A stretch of DNA of 64,000 nucleotides. It comes from Massilia sp. H6. GTDB lineage: Bacteria; Pseudomonadota; Gammaproteobacteria; Burkholderiales; Burkholderiaceae_D. The DNA lies in NCBI RefSeq assembly GCF_024802625.1, contig NZ_CP103371.1, positions 3,410,001 to 3,474,000 on the forward strand, written 5' to 3'. Below, one piece after another: positions 17,500 through 26,307 of this stretch. Below the pieces are notes generated by a model. The model searched no databases. It saw only the letters and a program-made list of their open reading frames with translations, and was not told the DNA's origin. A program made the position numbers and the translations under genes. Numbering within the stretch: position 1 is the stretch's first letter; the number at the start of each line of letters is the position of its first letter.

Positions 17500-18258
17500 C
17501 TATTGCAGGCCTGGCGCCAGGGGTTCCGGCGCCGAGGCCAGGATCATGACAGCAACGCGCCGGTTGCGCGCCTGGTTGACCGGGCTGTCGTTGGGCGCCA
17601 CCGGCCGCGTCGAGCCATGCCCGATGGCAGACAGCCGTGGCGCCGCAACACCGCCCTCGATGAACAAGCGTACCACGCTGGCCGCGCGCACTGCCGACAG
17701 TTCCCAGTTCGACGGATACTGCGGCGTCGCGATCGGCAGGTCGTCGGCGTGACCTTCGACCTCGATCCGGTGCGGATGGTCCTTGAGCAGGTCTGCCACC
17801 TGGCGCAGCACCTCGCGCGCGTCGCGGTGCAGCACCGCTTCGCCCTGTTCGAACAGCACGCTGGCATTGATCTCGATGCCGATGCCGCGCGCATTTTGCG
17901 TTACCCGCACCTGCCCCGATTTCATTAGCGGCAGCAAGGTGGCCGACAGGTTCTCGGCCAGCGCCTGCAAGCGTTCGCGCTCGCGCCGCGCCGCTTCCGC
18001 GCGCTTGCGGTTGACGATGTGCGACAGCGGCAGCACCGGCTCCACGTGGGTATTGACCTGCTGCGCCGCGCCGCGTCCGCCAAAGGCGTTGCCCAGCGCG
18101 TCGGACAGCACCGCATACTTGCCCTCGTTGACGATCGAGATGGCGTACATGACGACGAAGAACGCGAACAGCAGCGTGATGAAGTCGGCGTACGAGATCA
18201 GCCAGCGCTCATGGTGCTCGCCGGCGCCGGAGGATTCATCGTAGCGTTTGCGCGCCAT
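17500..18258 (-). CDS. motD: Flagellar motor stator protein MotD (MotB-type)
   Basis: MotD is the MotB-like peptidoglycan-anchored half of a second stator type known from Pseudomonas and relatives. The 252-residue product has a cytoplasmic N-terminus, one membrane span (about 26-45) with the conserved ion-binding Asp25 (SYADFITLLFAFF), a plug and linker region, and an OmpA-like domain (VEGHADDLPI, NWELSAVRAASVVR). It lies 15 bp after motC. Confidence 0.93.
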   Translation of the reverse strand: MARKRYDESSGAGEHHERWLISYADFITLLFAFFVVMYAISIVNEGKYAVLSDALGNAFGGRGAAQQVNTHVEPVLPLSHIVNRKRAEAARRERERLQALAENLSATLLPLMKSGQVRVTQNARGIGIEINASVLFEQGEAVLHRDAREVLRQVADLLKDHPHRIEVEGHADDLPIATPQYPSNWELSAVRAASVVRLFIEGGVAAPRLSAIGHGSTRPVAPNDSPVNQARNRRVAVMILASAPEPLAPGLQ

Positions 18259-18273
18259 GGGATCAGCCGCGCG

Positions 18274-19017
18274 CTAGTGGCGCGCGAGCAGCGACGCTAC
18301 CCGCTCGTCGACTACGCGGGTGTGGTCGCCGCTGGCCAGGTCATGGAAGACTTCGGCCAGGATTTCGTACTGCGTCACCTTGTCCGTGACGATGGCCTTG
18401 AGCTTGTTTCCGACCGGGTAGAAGAACAGATTGGCCAATCCCACGCCGTACACGGTCGACACGAAAGCGACCGCGATGCCCGAGCCCAGGCGCGCCGGAT
18501 CCGACAGGTTTTCCATTACATGAATCAGGCCCAGCACGGCGCCCAGGATGCCGATGGTCGGCGCGTAGCCGGCCGCTGATTCCCAGATGCGCGCGGCCTG
18601 GCGCTGAGAAAATTCGTAGGCGTTGATCTCGCTCTCGAGCAGGCTGCGGATCTTGTCCGGATTGATGCCGTCCACTACCAGGCGCAAGCCTTTCTGGATG
18701 AACTTGTCCTTGGTCCCCATGTACTGCTCGAGCGAGAGCAGGCCATCGCGGCGCGCCGTCAGGCTCCACAAGGCGATCTCGCGCGAGAGCTTGTCGCGGC
18801 CCGACTTGGGCGGAAAGAACACCCAGCGCAGCATGCGCAGGCCTTGCAGGAAGCTGCGGGTTTCGCTTTGCAGCAGCACCGCGCCAAAGGTGCCGACCAC
18901 CACAATGGCGAAGGCGGCCGGCTGGACCAGCGACGCAAAGCGTCCGCCATCGAGCGTGTGGCCAACCAGGATGCCCGCGAGCGCGAGCGCGAGCCCGGCT
19001 ACGCTGGCCCAGTCCAC
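18274..19017 (-). CDS. motC: Flagellar motor stator protein MotC (MotA-type)
   Basis: MotC is the MotA-like channel subunit that pairs with MotD to drive flagellar rotation. The 247-residue product has four membrane spans, with the paired C-terminal spans around AAGYAPTIGILGAVLGLIHVM and VAFVSTVYGVGLANLFFYP, and the cytoplasmic loop with LLSLEQYM. It overlaps the end of fliA by 19 bp, so coupling is likely. The pairing with motD and fliA matches the Pseudomonas-type motCD arrangement. Confidence 0.93.
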   Translation of the reverse strand: MDWASVAGLALALAGILVGHTLDGGRFASLVQPAAFAIVVVGTFGAVLLQSETRSFLQGLRMLRWVFFPPKSGRDKLSREIALWSLTARRDGLLSLEQYMGTKDKFIQKGLRLVVDGINPDKIRSLLESEINAYEFSQRQAARIWESAAGYAPTIGILGAVLGLIHVMENLSDPARLGSGIAVAFVSTVYGVGLANLFFYPVGNKLKAIVTDKVTQYEILAEVFHDLASGDHTRVVDERVASLLARH

Positions 19018-19727
19018 AATTGCTCCTTGAGTGAGGCACGCAGCCGCGACACCGCCTGGGTGTGCAGCTGCGACACGCGCGATTCGCTCACGCCCATGAC
19101 CGCGCCGATTTCCTTCAGGTTGAGTTCTTCTTCGTAGTACAGGCCCATCAGCATTTTCTCGCGCGGCGGCAGCCGGTCGATGGCGTCGATGACGGCCTGG
19201 CGGAAGTCGGTATCGAGCAGCGCCCGCAGCGGATCGGCATCGTCCACCGCATAGCGGTCGAGGAAGTTGTCGCTGCCCTCGTCGGCATGGAAGTCTTCGT
19301 AGTACAGCAGCTGGTGGCCGCCGCCGTCGCCCAGGATGTCCTGGTAGTCCTCGAGCGACATCTTGAGCGACTTGGCGATCTCGGATTCGCTGGCCGGGCG
19401 CCCGAGGCGCTGCTGCAGCGCTTCCATCGCGGCTTCTACCTTGCGCATGTTCTGGCGCGTACTGCGCGGCATCCAGTCGCTGCTGCGCAGTTCGTCGAGC
19501 ATGGCGCCGCGAATACGCAGCACCGCATAGGTCTCGAACTGGGCGCCGTGGTTGTCCTCGTAGCGGTTGATCGCGTCGAGCAGGCCGATCATCCCGGCCT
19601 GTATCAGGTCATCAACTTCCACCGAAGGCGGCAGCTTGGCCTTCATGTGGTGGGCAAGACGCTTCACCAACGGCATGTGCTCCGTCAGTAGATGGTTCTT
19701 GTCCGTTATTCCCTTGACCGTGTACAT
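18999..19727 (-). CDS. fliA: RNA polymerase sigma-28 factor FliA
   Basis: FliA directs transcription of late flagellar and chemotaxis genes and is held by FlgM. The 242-residue product has region 2 (MPLVKRLAHHMKAKLPPSVEVDDLIQAG, YAVLRIRGAMLDELR), region 3, and a region 4 helix-turn-helix (LKEIGAVMGVSESRVSQLH). Its target-type promoter is present before flgM in this window. It lies downstream of fleN and overlaps motC. Confidence 0.96.
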   Translation of the reverse strand: MYTVKGITDKNHLLTEHMPLVKRLAHHMKAKLPPSVEVDDLIQAGMIGLLDAINRYEDNHGAQFETYAVLRIRGAMLDELRSSDWMPRSTRQNMRKVEAAMEALQQRLGRPASESEIAKSLKMSLEDYQDILGDGGGHQLLYYEDFHADEGSDNFLDRYAVDDADPLRALLDTDFRQAVIDAIDRLPPREKMLMGLYYEEELNLKEIGAVMGVSESRVSQLHTQAVSRLRASLKEQLWTGPA

Positions 19728-19795
19728 GCGCTCGCTGTCTATTCTTTTGTCTATTCTTCTTTACGGGGCTGGTGAGCCAGGGGTTACAAGCCGGA

Positions 19796-20623
19796 CTAGG
19801 CCCCGAACTGCGTACCGCCTCCCCGGACCGCCTGCGGCAGCGCGTGCAGCGCGAACTTGCCAGCCAGCTGGCGAAACGCCACCGATGCACCCGCCAGCGG
19901 GAAGGCATCGACCACCGACCGTCCCAGGCGCGCGGCGCGGTGCAGGTATTCGTCGGCCGGGAGCGCGCCCATCGAATTGAGCGTCACCGCCAGGTAGCGT
20001 GTTGCCGCGGTTGACATATTATCGTATACCACCTTGGCTTCCGCCTCGGTCGCACCGGTCACCAGGATGCCGAACGGGCGGCGGCCGAGCTGTTGCGACA
20101 AATGCTTGATCAGCGCGTAGGCATTCGTGATCGAGGTGGCGGACGTCCCGACCTGGACCACGATCTCCGAGGCCGCCATCAGCGGCAGCGGCAATTCGCC
20201 GTCCGGCCCGAGCTCGCCGTCTACCATCACGATGCCGGCCTGCTTGACCAGCACGTCGAAGGTCTTGGCCAGGCGGCGCGCATCGGCATCGCCTTCCGAG
20301 CGCTGGGCCAGGCCGAGCGAGGCGACCGAGAAGCCCTGCGGGACCGCGTGCAGCACCTGGTTCAGGCCGCACTCCTGGCGCGCCACGTGCGCCAGCGTGG
20401 CGGCGCGCTGGATGCCGAGGCGGCGCGCAACGCCATATTCGCGTTCGCAGGCATCGACGATGAGCACCTCGTTGCCCAGCTGGGCCAGCGAGGCGCCCAG
20501 GTTGACCAGCATTGCGCCCTTGTCGTCTTCGGGGGTGGCAGAAAGAAAAGTGACGATGCGCGGGCGCGGGCCCTGCAGCATGCGGCGCAGGCCTTCGGCC
20601 TGGTCGAAATCGAAACTAGCCAA
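19796..20623 (-). CDS. fleN: FleN/FlhG-like flagellar number regulator with degenerate P-loop
   Basis: The MinD/ParA-type protein next to flhF normally limits flagellar number by antagonising FlhF and FleQ. The 275-residue product keeps the family frame (DQAEGLRRML start, LVNLGASLAQLGNEVLIVDAC, VMVDGELGPDGELPLPLMAASEIVVQVGTSATSITNAYALIKHL). However, the deviant Walker A (normally KGGVGKT/S) reads SATPEDDKGAM: the signature Lys and the glycines are missing, and the Thr/Ser is Gly. ATP hydrolysis is therefore doubtful. The start overlaps flhF by 8 bp. Confidence 0.85.
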   Translation of the reverse strand: MASFDFDQAEGLRRMLQGPRPRIVTFLSATPEDDKGAMLVNLGASLAQLGNEVLIVDACEREYGVARRLGIQRAATLAHVARQECGLNQVLHAVPQGFSVASLGLAQRSEGDADARRLAKTFDVLVKQAGIVMVDGELGPDGELPLPLMAASEIVVQVGTSATSITNAYALIKHLSQQLGRRPFGILVTGATEAEAKVVYDNMSTAATRYLAVTLNSMGALPADEYLHRAARLGRSVVDAFPLAGASVAFRQLAGKFALHALPQAVRGGGTQFGA

Positions 20624-22004
20624 GGGACACCTCGCGCAGGCTGCGGTCGTTATGCAGGTTGCCCGCGTTGGCGCCGGCAGCGGCCAGCACCAGCGGCAGG
20701 TCGGCGTCGGCCAGGGTGTTGCCAGCGGCCTTGCCGCGGAAGGCGCGATCGACCAGCATGGCGCGGTCGGCCAGGTGCAGGTCTTCCGGCACGCGCTGGC
20801 CGTTCGAGATGTAGTGCAGGTTCAGCTTCTGGCGGATCACGACGTCGAGCACGTTGCCGATCGAGGCGGCTTCGTCGAGCTTGGTCATGATGCAGCCGGC
20901 CAGGCCGCTGCCCTGGTAGGCGCGCACCACTTCGTTGAGGGTCTCGTGGGTCGAGGTCGCGTTCAGGCACAGCAGGCGTTTGACGTCGGCGCCCGATCCG
21001 CTGAGCATGGCCACCTGCTCGGTCACCATCTGGTCGCGCTGCGACATGCCGATGGTGTCGATCAGCACGGTGTGCTTGTTCTTGAGCTCTTTCAGGGCAA
21101 TGCGCAGGTCGGCTTCGTCCTTCACCGAGTGCACCATCACGCCCAGGATCTTGCCGTAGATGCGCAGCTGCTCGTGGCCGCCGATACGGTAGGCATCGGT
21201 GGTGATCAGGGCCAGCTTGTCGGCGCCATGGCGCATCACGCAGCGCGCGGCCAGCTTGGCGGTGGTGGTGGTCTTGCCCACGCCGGTCGGGCCGACCAGG
21301 GCGAACACGCCGCCACGCGAGAGCAGGTCGTCTTCGTTGGCGATGGTGGTCAGGTTGCGGGCAAGGACGGTCTTGATCCAGCGCAGTGCCTCGGCGGCGT
21401 CTTTCGTGGCCGGCATCTTGTCGACCAGGTAGCGCGCCAGCGTCGCCGAGAAACCGGCAGCCAGCATGTCGCGCAGCACCGCTGTCTTGTGCGGCTCGCG
21501 CTGGGTGGTGCTGTTCCACGACAGCTCGGCCAGCTGCGATTCCATCATGCCGCGCATGGCGCGGATCTCGCTCATCATGCCGCTCATCTCGGCGGCCGCC
21601 GATTCCTTGGCCTGCGAGATCGCGGCGCTCATCATCGACGTCATGGCGGCCATGTCGATGGTGGCTTCCGGGGCCGGGGCGCGGCGGTTGGCGTAGGTAG
21701 GCGGAACGACCTCGGCGGCAGCGGCGCGGCGCTCGGGCGCGGCAAACGCAGGGGCAAACGCCGCCGCGGCGCGGGAGAACACCGGCTCCGGGTCGAAATC
21801 GTTGTCGAAGGCGCCGAACGGCGGCGGCGTGTCTTCGACGCTCGGAGCAGACAACGAGGCAACGTCATCGTTGTCCAGCGCCAGGATCTCGACCACGCCG
21901 TCGACCGGGCGGTTGGACAGGATGACCGCGTCCGGGCCGAGCGCCTCGCGCACCTTGCGCAACGCCTCCCGGGAACTAGCCGCTGTAAATTTCTTCACGT
22001 TCAT
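20616..22004 (-). CDS. flhF: Flagellar SRP-like GTPase FlhF
   Basis: FlhF is an SRP-family GTPase that sets the site and number of polar flagella. The 462-residue product has the B domain (MNVKKFTAASSREALRKVRE, LGPDAVILSNRPVDGVVEI), a variable Ala/Pro-rich part, and the NG domain with the P-loop GPTGVGKTTTTAKLA at about residue 238 and IDTIGMSQRD. GGAG precedes the ATG by 7 nt. It sits 170 bp after flhA and overlaps the fleN-like gene. Confidence 0.95.
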   Translation of the reverse strand: MNVKKFTAASSREALRKVREALGPDAVILSNRPVDGVVEILALDNDDVASLSAPSVEDTPPPFGAFDNDFDPEPVFSRAAAAFAPAFAAPERRAAAAEVVPPTYANRRAPAPEATIDMAAMTSMMSAAISQAKESAAAEMSGMMSEIRAMRGMMESQLAELSWNSTTQREPHKTAVLRDMLAAGFSATLARYLVDKMPATKDAAEALRWIKTVLARNLTTIANEDDLLSRGGVFALVGPTGVGKTTTTAKLAARCVMRHGADKLALITTDAYRIGGHEQLRIYGKILGVMVHSVKDEADLRIALKELKNKHTVLIDTIGMSQRDQMVTEQVAMLSGSGADVKRLLCLNATSTHETLNEVVRAYQGSGLAGCIMTKLDEAASIGNVLDVVIRQKLNLHYISNGQRVPEDLHLADRAMLVDRAFRGKAAGNTLADADLPLVLAAAGANAGNLHNDRSLREVSLG

Positions 22005-22173
22005 CTTATTCTCCGCACTTCACTGGTCTGTTCTAGGTCTGCTGCAGGCGAAAGCGCCCGTCCATAGTCAGTATTATTGGCGATGCCGTGCGGAAACCAT
22101 CAGCGGAGGAACGAGGGGAAATGGGTCTATTTCAAATTACAACGAGAGGGGTGGCGCGCCGCCCCGCCACGGC

Positions 22174-24300
22174 TTACATTGGCACACCCACCAGGCTGGT
22201 CACCCGAATCGTCTTGGTTTCGGGAATCTCGTTATGCGACAGCACCTTTAGCTGCGGCACAGCGCGGCGCAGGAAGCGCGCCAGCAGCACCCGCAGCGGG
22301 GCCGGCACCAGGAGCACCGGGGACAGGCCCAGCTCTTCCTGCTGCTGGGCGGCGCTGGCTGCCTGCTGGGCGATGGTGTCGGCCAGGCCGGGCTCGATGC
22401 CGGCGCCGTCGCCGCCAGTGCCCATGGCTTGCATCAGCAGGCGCTCGAGGCGGTTGTCGAGCGTCATGACGGACAATTCGTTCATGCCCGGGAACAGCTG
22501 CTGCACGATCGCACGGCCCAGGCCCACGCGCACCATGGCGGTCAGCTCGTTCGGGTCCTGGGTCTGGGTCGAAAATTCCGACAGCGCCTCGATGATGGTG
22601 CGCATGTCGCGGATGTGCACCCCTTCTTGCAGCAGGTTCTGCAGCACCTTCTGCAGGGTCGACAGCGACACCACCTTGGGCACCAGGTCTTCCACCAGCT
22701 TCGGGGTTTCCTTGCCCAGATGGTCGAGCAGCGCCTGCACTTCCATGCGGCCCAGCAGCTCCGAGGCGTGGGTCGTAATCAGATGGTTCAGGTGGGTCGC
22801 GACCACGGTGCCGGCATCGACCACGGTATAGCCCATGCTCTGCGCCTCGTCGCGCAGGCTGGCGTCGATCCAGGTAGCCGGCAGGCCAAAGGCCGGGTCC
22901 ACCGTCACCAGGCCCGGCAGCGTGCCGCTGGCCATGCCGGGGTTGATCGCCAAAAACTGCCCGTTCATGGCCTCGCCGGCGCCTACTTCTACCCCCTTGA
23001 GCGTGATGCGGTAGGCCGAGGGCTTTAGCTCCAGGTTGTCGCGGATGTGGACCGGCGGCGCCAAGAAGCCGACTTCCTGGGCGAACTTCTTGCGGATGCC
23101 CTTGATGCGCTTGAGCAGCTCGCCGCCCTGGGTCTTGTCCACCAGCGGAATCAGGCGGTAGCCGACTTCCAGGCCGAGCGTATCGACCGCCATGACATCC
23201 TGCCAGGTTGCTTCTTCGGACTCGGCCGGCGCGCCGGCGCCACCGGCGCCGCCGCCATTGGCCGCGGCTGCCGCTTCCGCCGCCGCGGCCGCCTCCAGGG
23301 CCGGTGCTTCCTTGCGGCGCTTGGCGATCAGGTAGCCGCCGCCGAGCAAGATGGCGCCCAGCAACAGGAACACCAGGTTCGGCATGCCCGGGATCATGCC
23401 CAGTGCCAGGATGATGCCGCCGGTGATGTAGAGCGCTTCCGGACGGGCCAGCAGCTGGGTGGTCAGCTGGGTGCTGATGTCGTCGTCGTTGGCCACCCGC
23501 GAGACCACCATACCGGCCGCGATCGAGATGATCAGCGACGGCAGCTGGGCCACCAGGCCATCGCCGATGGCCAGCAGCGTATAGACCTCGGCCGACTTGG
23601 CCACGCTCATGTCGTGCTGCACGACACCAATGATCAGGCCGCCGATGATGTTGATCACGGTGATCATGATGCCGGCAATGGCATCGCCCTTGACGTATTT
23701 CGAGGCACCGTCCATCGCGCCGTAGAACTCGGCTTCTTGCGACACTTCCCGGCGCCGCTTGCGGGCATCTTCTTCTCCGATCAGGCCGGCATTGAGGTCG
23801 GCGTCGATCGCCATCTGCTTGCCCGGCATCGCGTCGAGCGCGAAGCGCGCACCGACTTCGGCGATACGGCCGGCACCCTTGGTAACCACCGAGAAGTTAA
23901 TGATGGTCAGGATGATGAACACGACGATACCGACCGTGTAGTTGCCGCCGATCAGGAAGTGGCCGAAGGCCTCGATTACCTTGCCGGCCGCCGCGCCGCC
24001 GGTGTGACCCTCGGTCAGCACGATGCGGGTGGATGCGACGTTGAGCGACAGGCGCAGCATCGTCGAGACCAGCAAGATTGCCGGAAACGCCATGAAGTCG
24101 AGCGGCTTGACCGTGTACAGCGCGGTTAGCAGCACGATCACGGACAGCGCGATGTTAAAGCTGAAGAACACATCGAGGGCGAAGGCCGGCAGCGGCAGGA
24201 TCATCATCGCCAGCAGCACGATGATCAGCAAAGGCGCGGCCAGCGCGTTGCCGCTCTTGCTCAGTCCGTTCATCCATGCCGGCAGTCTGATGCTGTTCAT
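22174..24300 (-). CDS. flhA: Flagellar type III export gate protein FlhA
   Basis: FlhA forms the nonameric export gate of the flagellar secretion system. The 708-residue product has about eight N-terminal membrane spans, the FHIPEP-region signature (KQMAIDADLNAGLIGEEDARKRR type block), and a large C-terminal cytoplasmic domain for chaperone docking. The ATG shares its last base region with the flhB stop at 24300, so translation is coupled to flhB. Confidence 0.97.
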   Translation of the reverse strand: MNSIRLPAWMNGLSKSGNALAAPLLIIVLLAMMILPLPAFALDVFFSFNIALSVIVLLTALYTVKPLDFMAFPAILLVSTMLRLSLNVASTRIVLTEGHTGGAAAGKVIEAFGHFLIGGNYTVGIVVFIILTIINFSVVTKGAGRIAEVGARFALDAMPGKQMAIDADLNAGLIGEEDARKRRREVSQEAEFYGAMDGASKYVKGDAIAGIMITVINIIGGLIIGVVQHDMSVAKSAEVYTLLAIGDGLVAQLPSLIISIAAGMVVSRVANDDDISTQLTTQLLARPEALYITGGIILALGMIPGMPNLVFLLLGAILLGGGYLIAKRRKEAPALEAAAAAEAAAAANGGGAGGAGAPAESEEATWQDVMAVDTLGLEVGYRLIPLVDKTQGGELLKRIKGIRKKFAQEVGFLAPPVHIRDNLELKPSAYRITLKGVEVGAGEAMNGQFLAINPGMASGTLPGLVTVDPAFGLPATWIDASLRDEAQSMGYTVVDAGTVVATHLNHLITTHASELLGRMEVQALLDHLGKETPKLVEDLVPKVVSLSTLQKVLQNLLQEGVHIRDMRTIIEALSEFSTQTQDPNELTAMVRVGLGRAIVQQLFPGMNELSVMTLDNRLERLLMQAMGTGGDGAGIEPGLADTIAQQAASAAQQQEELGLSPVLLVPAPLRVLLARFLRRAVPQLKVLSHNEIPETKTIRVTSLVGVPM

Positions 24301-25490
24301 TAGTGCAGTGCTCCGTTATTGCTACCTGGCGACGCTGCGCCTGGGCCCTGGTAGGCCGGGTCGTTGGGGTCCATCTCCGGCGGCACCGCCAGCTTGCGCG
24401 GACGATCCGGGTACTCGCCGTCGCCGGTCTTGTAGGCGCGCAGCTGGTAGACATAGGCCAGCACTTCGGCCACCGCCGAGAACAGTTTTTCCGGGATTTC
24501 TTCGTCGATGTCGGTGTGCTTGTAGAGCGCACGGGCCAGTGCCGGGGCTTCCAGCAGGGTCACCTTGTGTTCAAGACCGAGTTCGCGGATCTTCGCCGCC
24601 ACCTCGTCGATACCCTTGGCCACCACGCGCGGCGCGCCCTTCTGGCCGTCGGCATACTTCAGCGCCACCGCATAGTGGGTCGGGTTGGTGACGATCACAT
24701 CCGCGGTAGGGACATTCTGCATCATGCGACCGCGTGCCATTTCGCGCTGGAGCTGGCGAATCCTGCCCTTCATCTCGGGATTGCCGTCCGATTCCTTGGA
24801 TTCCTGGATCATTTCCTGGCGCGTCATCTTGAGCTTGTCGCCGTAGTGCCACAGCTGCCACGGGCCGTCGATGGCCGCGATCACGCCCAGCGCGCCGGTG
24901 ATGAACAAGAAGGCCTTGCCCACCATTTCACCCACGTGGGCGCTGCCGGCATTGAGCGGCTCGACCGCCAGGCCCAGCACCGCATCTTTCTGGCCCATGA
25001 TCACCACCCAGGCCACGGCGCCCACCACCAGGGTCTTGGCGACGGCCTTGAGCAGCTCGACCAGGGCATTGGTGGAAAACATGTTGCCGATTCCCTTGGC
25101 CGGGTTGAGCTTGCCGAAATTGGGCATGAAGGCCTTGGCCGAGAACAGCCAGCCGCCGATCAGCAGCGGCGAGGCCAGCGCGACGAGCATGATCAGGCCG
25201 GCCAGTGGCAGGCAGGCCAGCAGCACGCCCACCAGGTCGGTCGTGATGCGTTCGATCAGCACTTGCGGGTTAAATACCTGCTCGCGGTCGAGCGAGAGGC
25301 CGGAATGCAGGGTTTCGCCGAGCTTGCCGGCCAGGGTGCCGCCGGTGATGTACAGGCCGGCGCCCGCGGTCATCAGGACGGTAAAGGTCGCCAGTTCGCG
25401 CGAGCGGGGAACGTCGCCATCCTCACGGGCTTTCTCGAGCCTCCTGGGTGAAGCCGGTTCAGTTTTCTCCGCATCGCTGTCTTCCGACAT
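24300..25490 (-). CDS. flhB: Flagellar export switch protein FlhB
   Basis: FlhB switches export from rod/hook to filament substrates by self-cleavage. The 396-residue product has four membrane spans in the N-terminal half and the cleavage motif N269-P-T-H272, at the same position as in the enteric protein, then the C-terminal cytoplasmic domain and a Pro-rich tail. AGGAG lies upstream of the ATG. It is the first gene of the flhBA-flhF-fleN-fliA-motCD run. Confidence 0.97.
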   Translation of the reverse strand: MSEDSDAEKTEPASPRRLEKAREDGDVPRSRELATFTVLMTAGAGLYITGGTLAGKLGETLHSGLSLDREQVFNPQVLIERITTDLVGVLLACLPLAGLIMLVALASPLLIGGWLFSAKAFMPNFGKLNPAKGIGNMFSTNALVELLKAVAKTLVVGAVAWVVIMGQKDAVLGLAVEPLNAGSAHVGEMVGKAFLFITGALGVIAAIDGPWQLWHYGDKLKMTRQEMIQESKESDGNPEMKGRIRQLQREMARGRMMQNVPTADVIVTNPTHYAVALKYADGQKGAPRVVAKGIDEVAAKIRELGLEHKVTLLEAPALARALYKHTDIDEEIPEKLFSAVAEVLAYVYQLRAYKTGDGEYPDRPRKLAVPPEMDPNDPAYQGPGAASPGSNNGALH

Positions 25491-25602
25491 CCACCGCTCC
25501 TGTTGATTACCACCAAGTACAGGATTATCGCAGGTGTTGCCGTACGGCTAGACGTGAAACAGGCGATGAAACACCCTCTATTTACGTGCTTGTCGGCGCA
25601 AG

Positions 25603-26307
25603 CTACGAGCGTCCCTTGCGTGGGCCGGCCGCGAATTCTTCGATCTTGCGGGTTGGCCCCGACACGATCAGCAGGTCGGCACCGCGGATGCGGGTATCGG
25701 GCAGCGCATGCTGGAAGTCTTCGTTGGCGCGCTTGACGCCCACGATCGTGACGCCAAAGCGCGAGCGCACGTGCGCTTCGGCCAGCGTCTTGTCGTGCGT
25801 GTCGGCCGGCGCGTGGATCTTGGCAATCGCGAAGCCGTCTTCGAACTCGATGAAATCCATCATGCGACCCGTGATCAGGTGGGCTACCCGGGCGCCCATG
25901 TCGGCCTCGGGATAGACCACATGGTGGGCGCCGATGCGCTGGGCGATCTGGCCGTGCTCGGGCGTCATGGCCTTGACCCAGATATCCTTGATGCCCAGTT
26001 CGGTCAACACCATCAGCGTCATCAGGCTGGCGGCAAGGTCCGAGCCGATCGCGACGATGGCGTGGGAAAAATCGGCCACGCCGAGCTGCAACATGACGTT
26101 CTCGTTGGTCGAGTCGGCCTGTACCGCATGGGTCAGGCGGTCGCCCCAGACCTGCACCAGCTCTTCCTTGTGGTCGATGCCCATGACGTCGTGTCCCAGC
26201 CGCACCAGCGACTGGGCGACGGCGCCCCCGAAGCGGCCAAGGCCGATGACGACCACACTGTCGCTTGCCGAGAACGCAAACTGCTCTGTGAAAATTCTAC
26301 CCAACAA
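25603..26307 (-). CDS. KtrA/TrkA-type potassium uptake regulatory subunit
   Basis: A 234-residue cytoplasmic RCK protein that gates a K+ channel subunit. RCK_N has a Rossmann motif (G22-L-G24-R-F-G27) and an acidic strand end (GIDHKEE), and RCK_C follows from about residue 150. The single RCK pair and the size match KtrA/KtrC rather than the double-length enteric TrkA. Its start overlaps the end of the KtrB/TrkH-like gene by 11 bp, fixing the pairing. Confidence 0.88.
   Translation of the reverse strand: MLGRIFTEQFAFSASDSVVVIGLGRFGGAVAQSLVRLGHDVMGIDHKEELVQVWGDRLTHAVQADSTNENVMLQLGVADFSHAIVAIGSDLAASLMTLMVLTELGIKDIWVKAMTPEHGQIAQRIGAHHVVYPEADMGARVAHLITGRMMDFIEFEDGFAIAKIHAPADTHDKTLAEAHVRSRFGVTIVGVKRANEDFQHALPDTRIRGADLLIVSGPTRKIEEFAAGPRKGRS

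Noticed and set aside
20127..22067. 646-codon plus-strand frame opposite flhF and fleN
   Set aside because: Antisense shadow in GC-rich DNA; the coding signatures are all on the minus strand.
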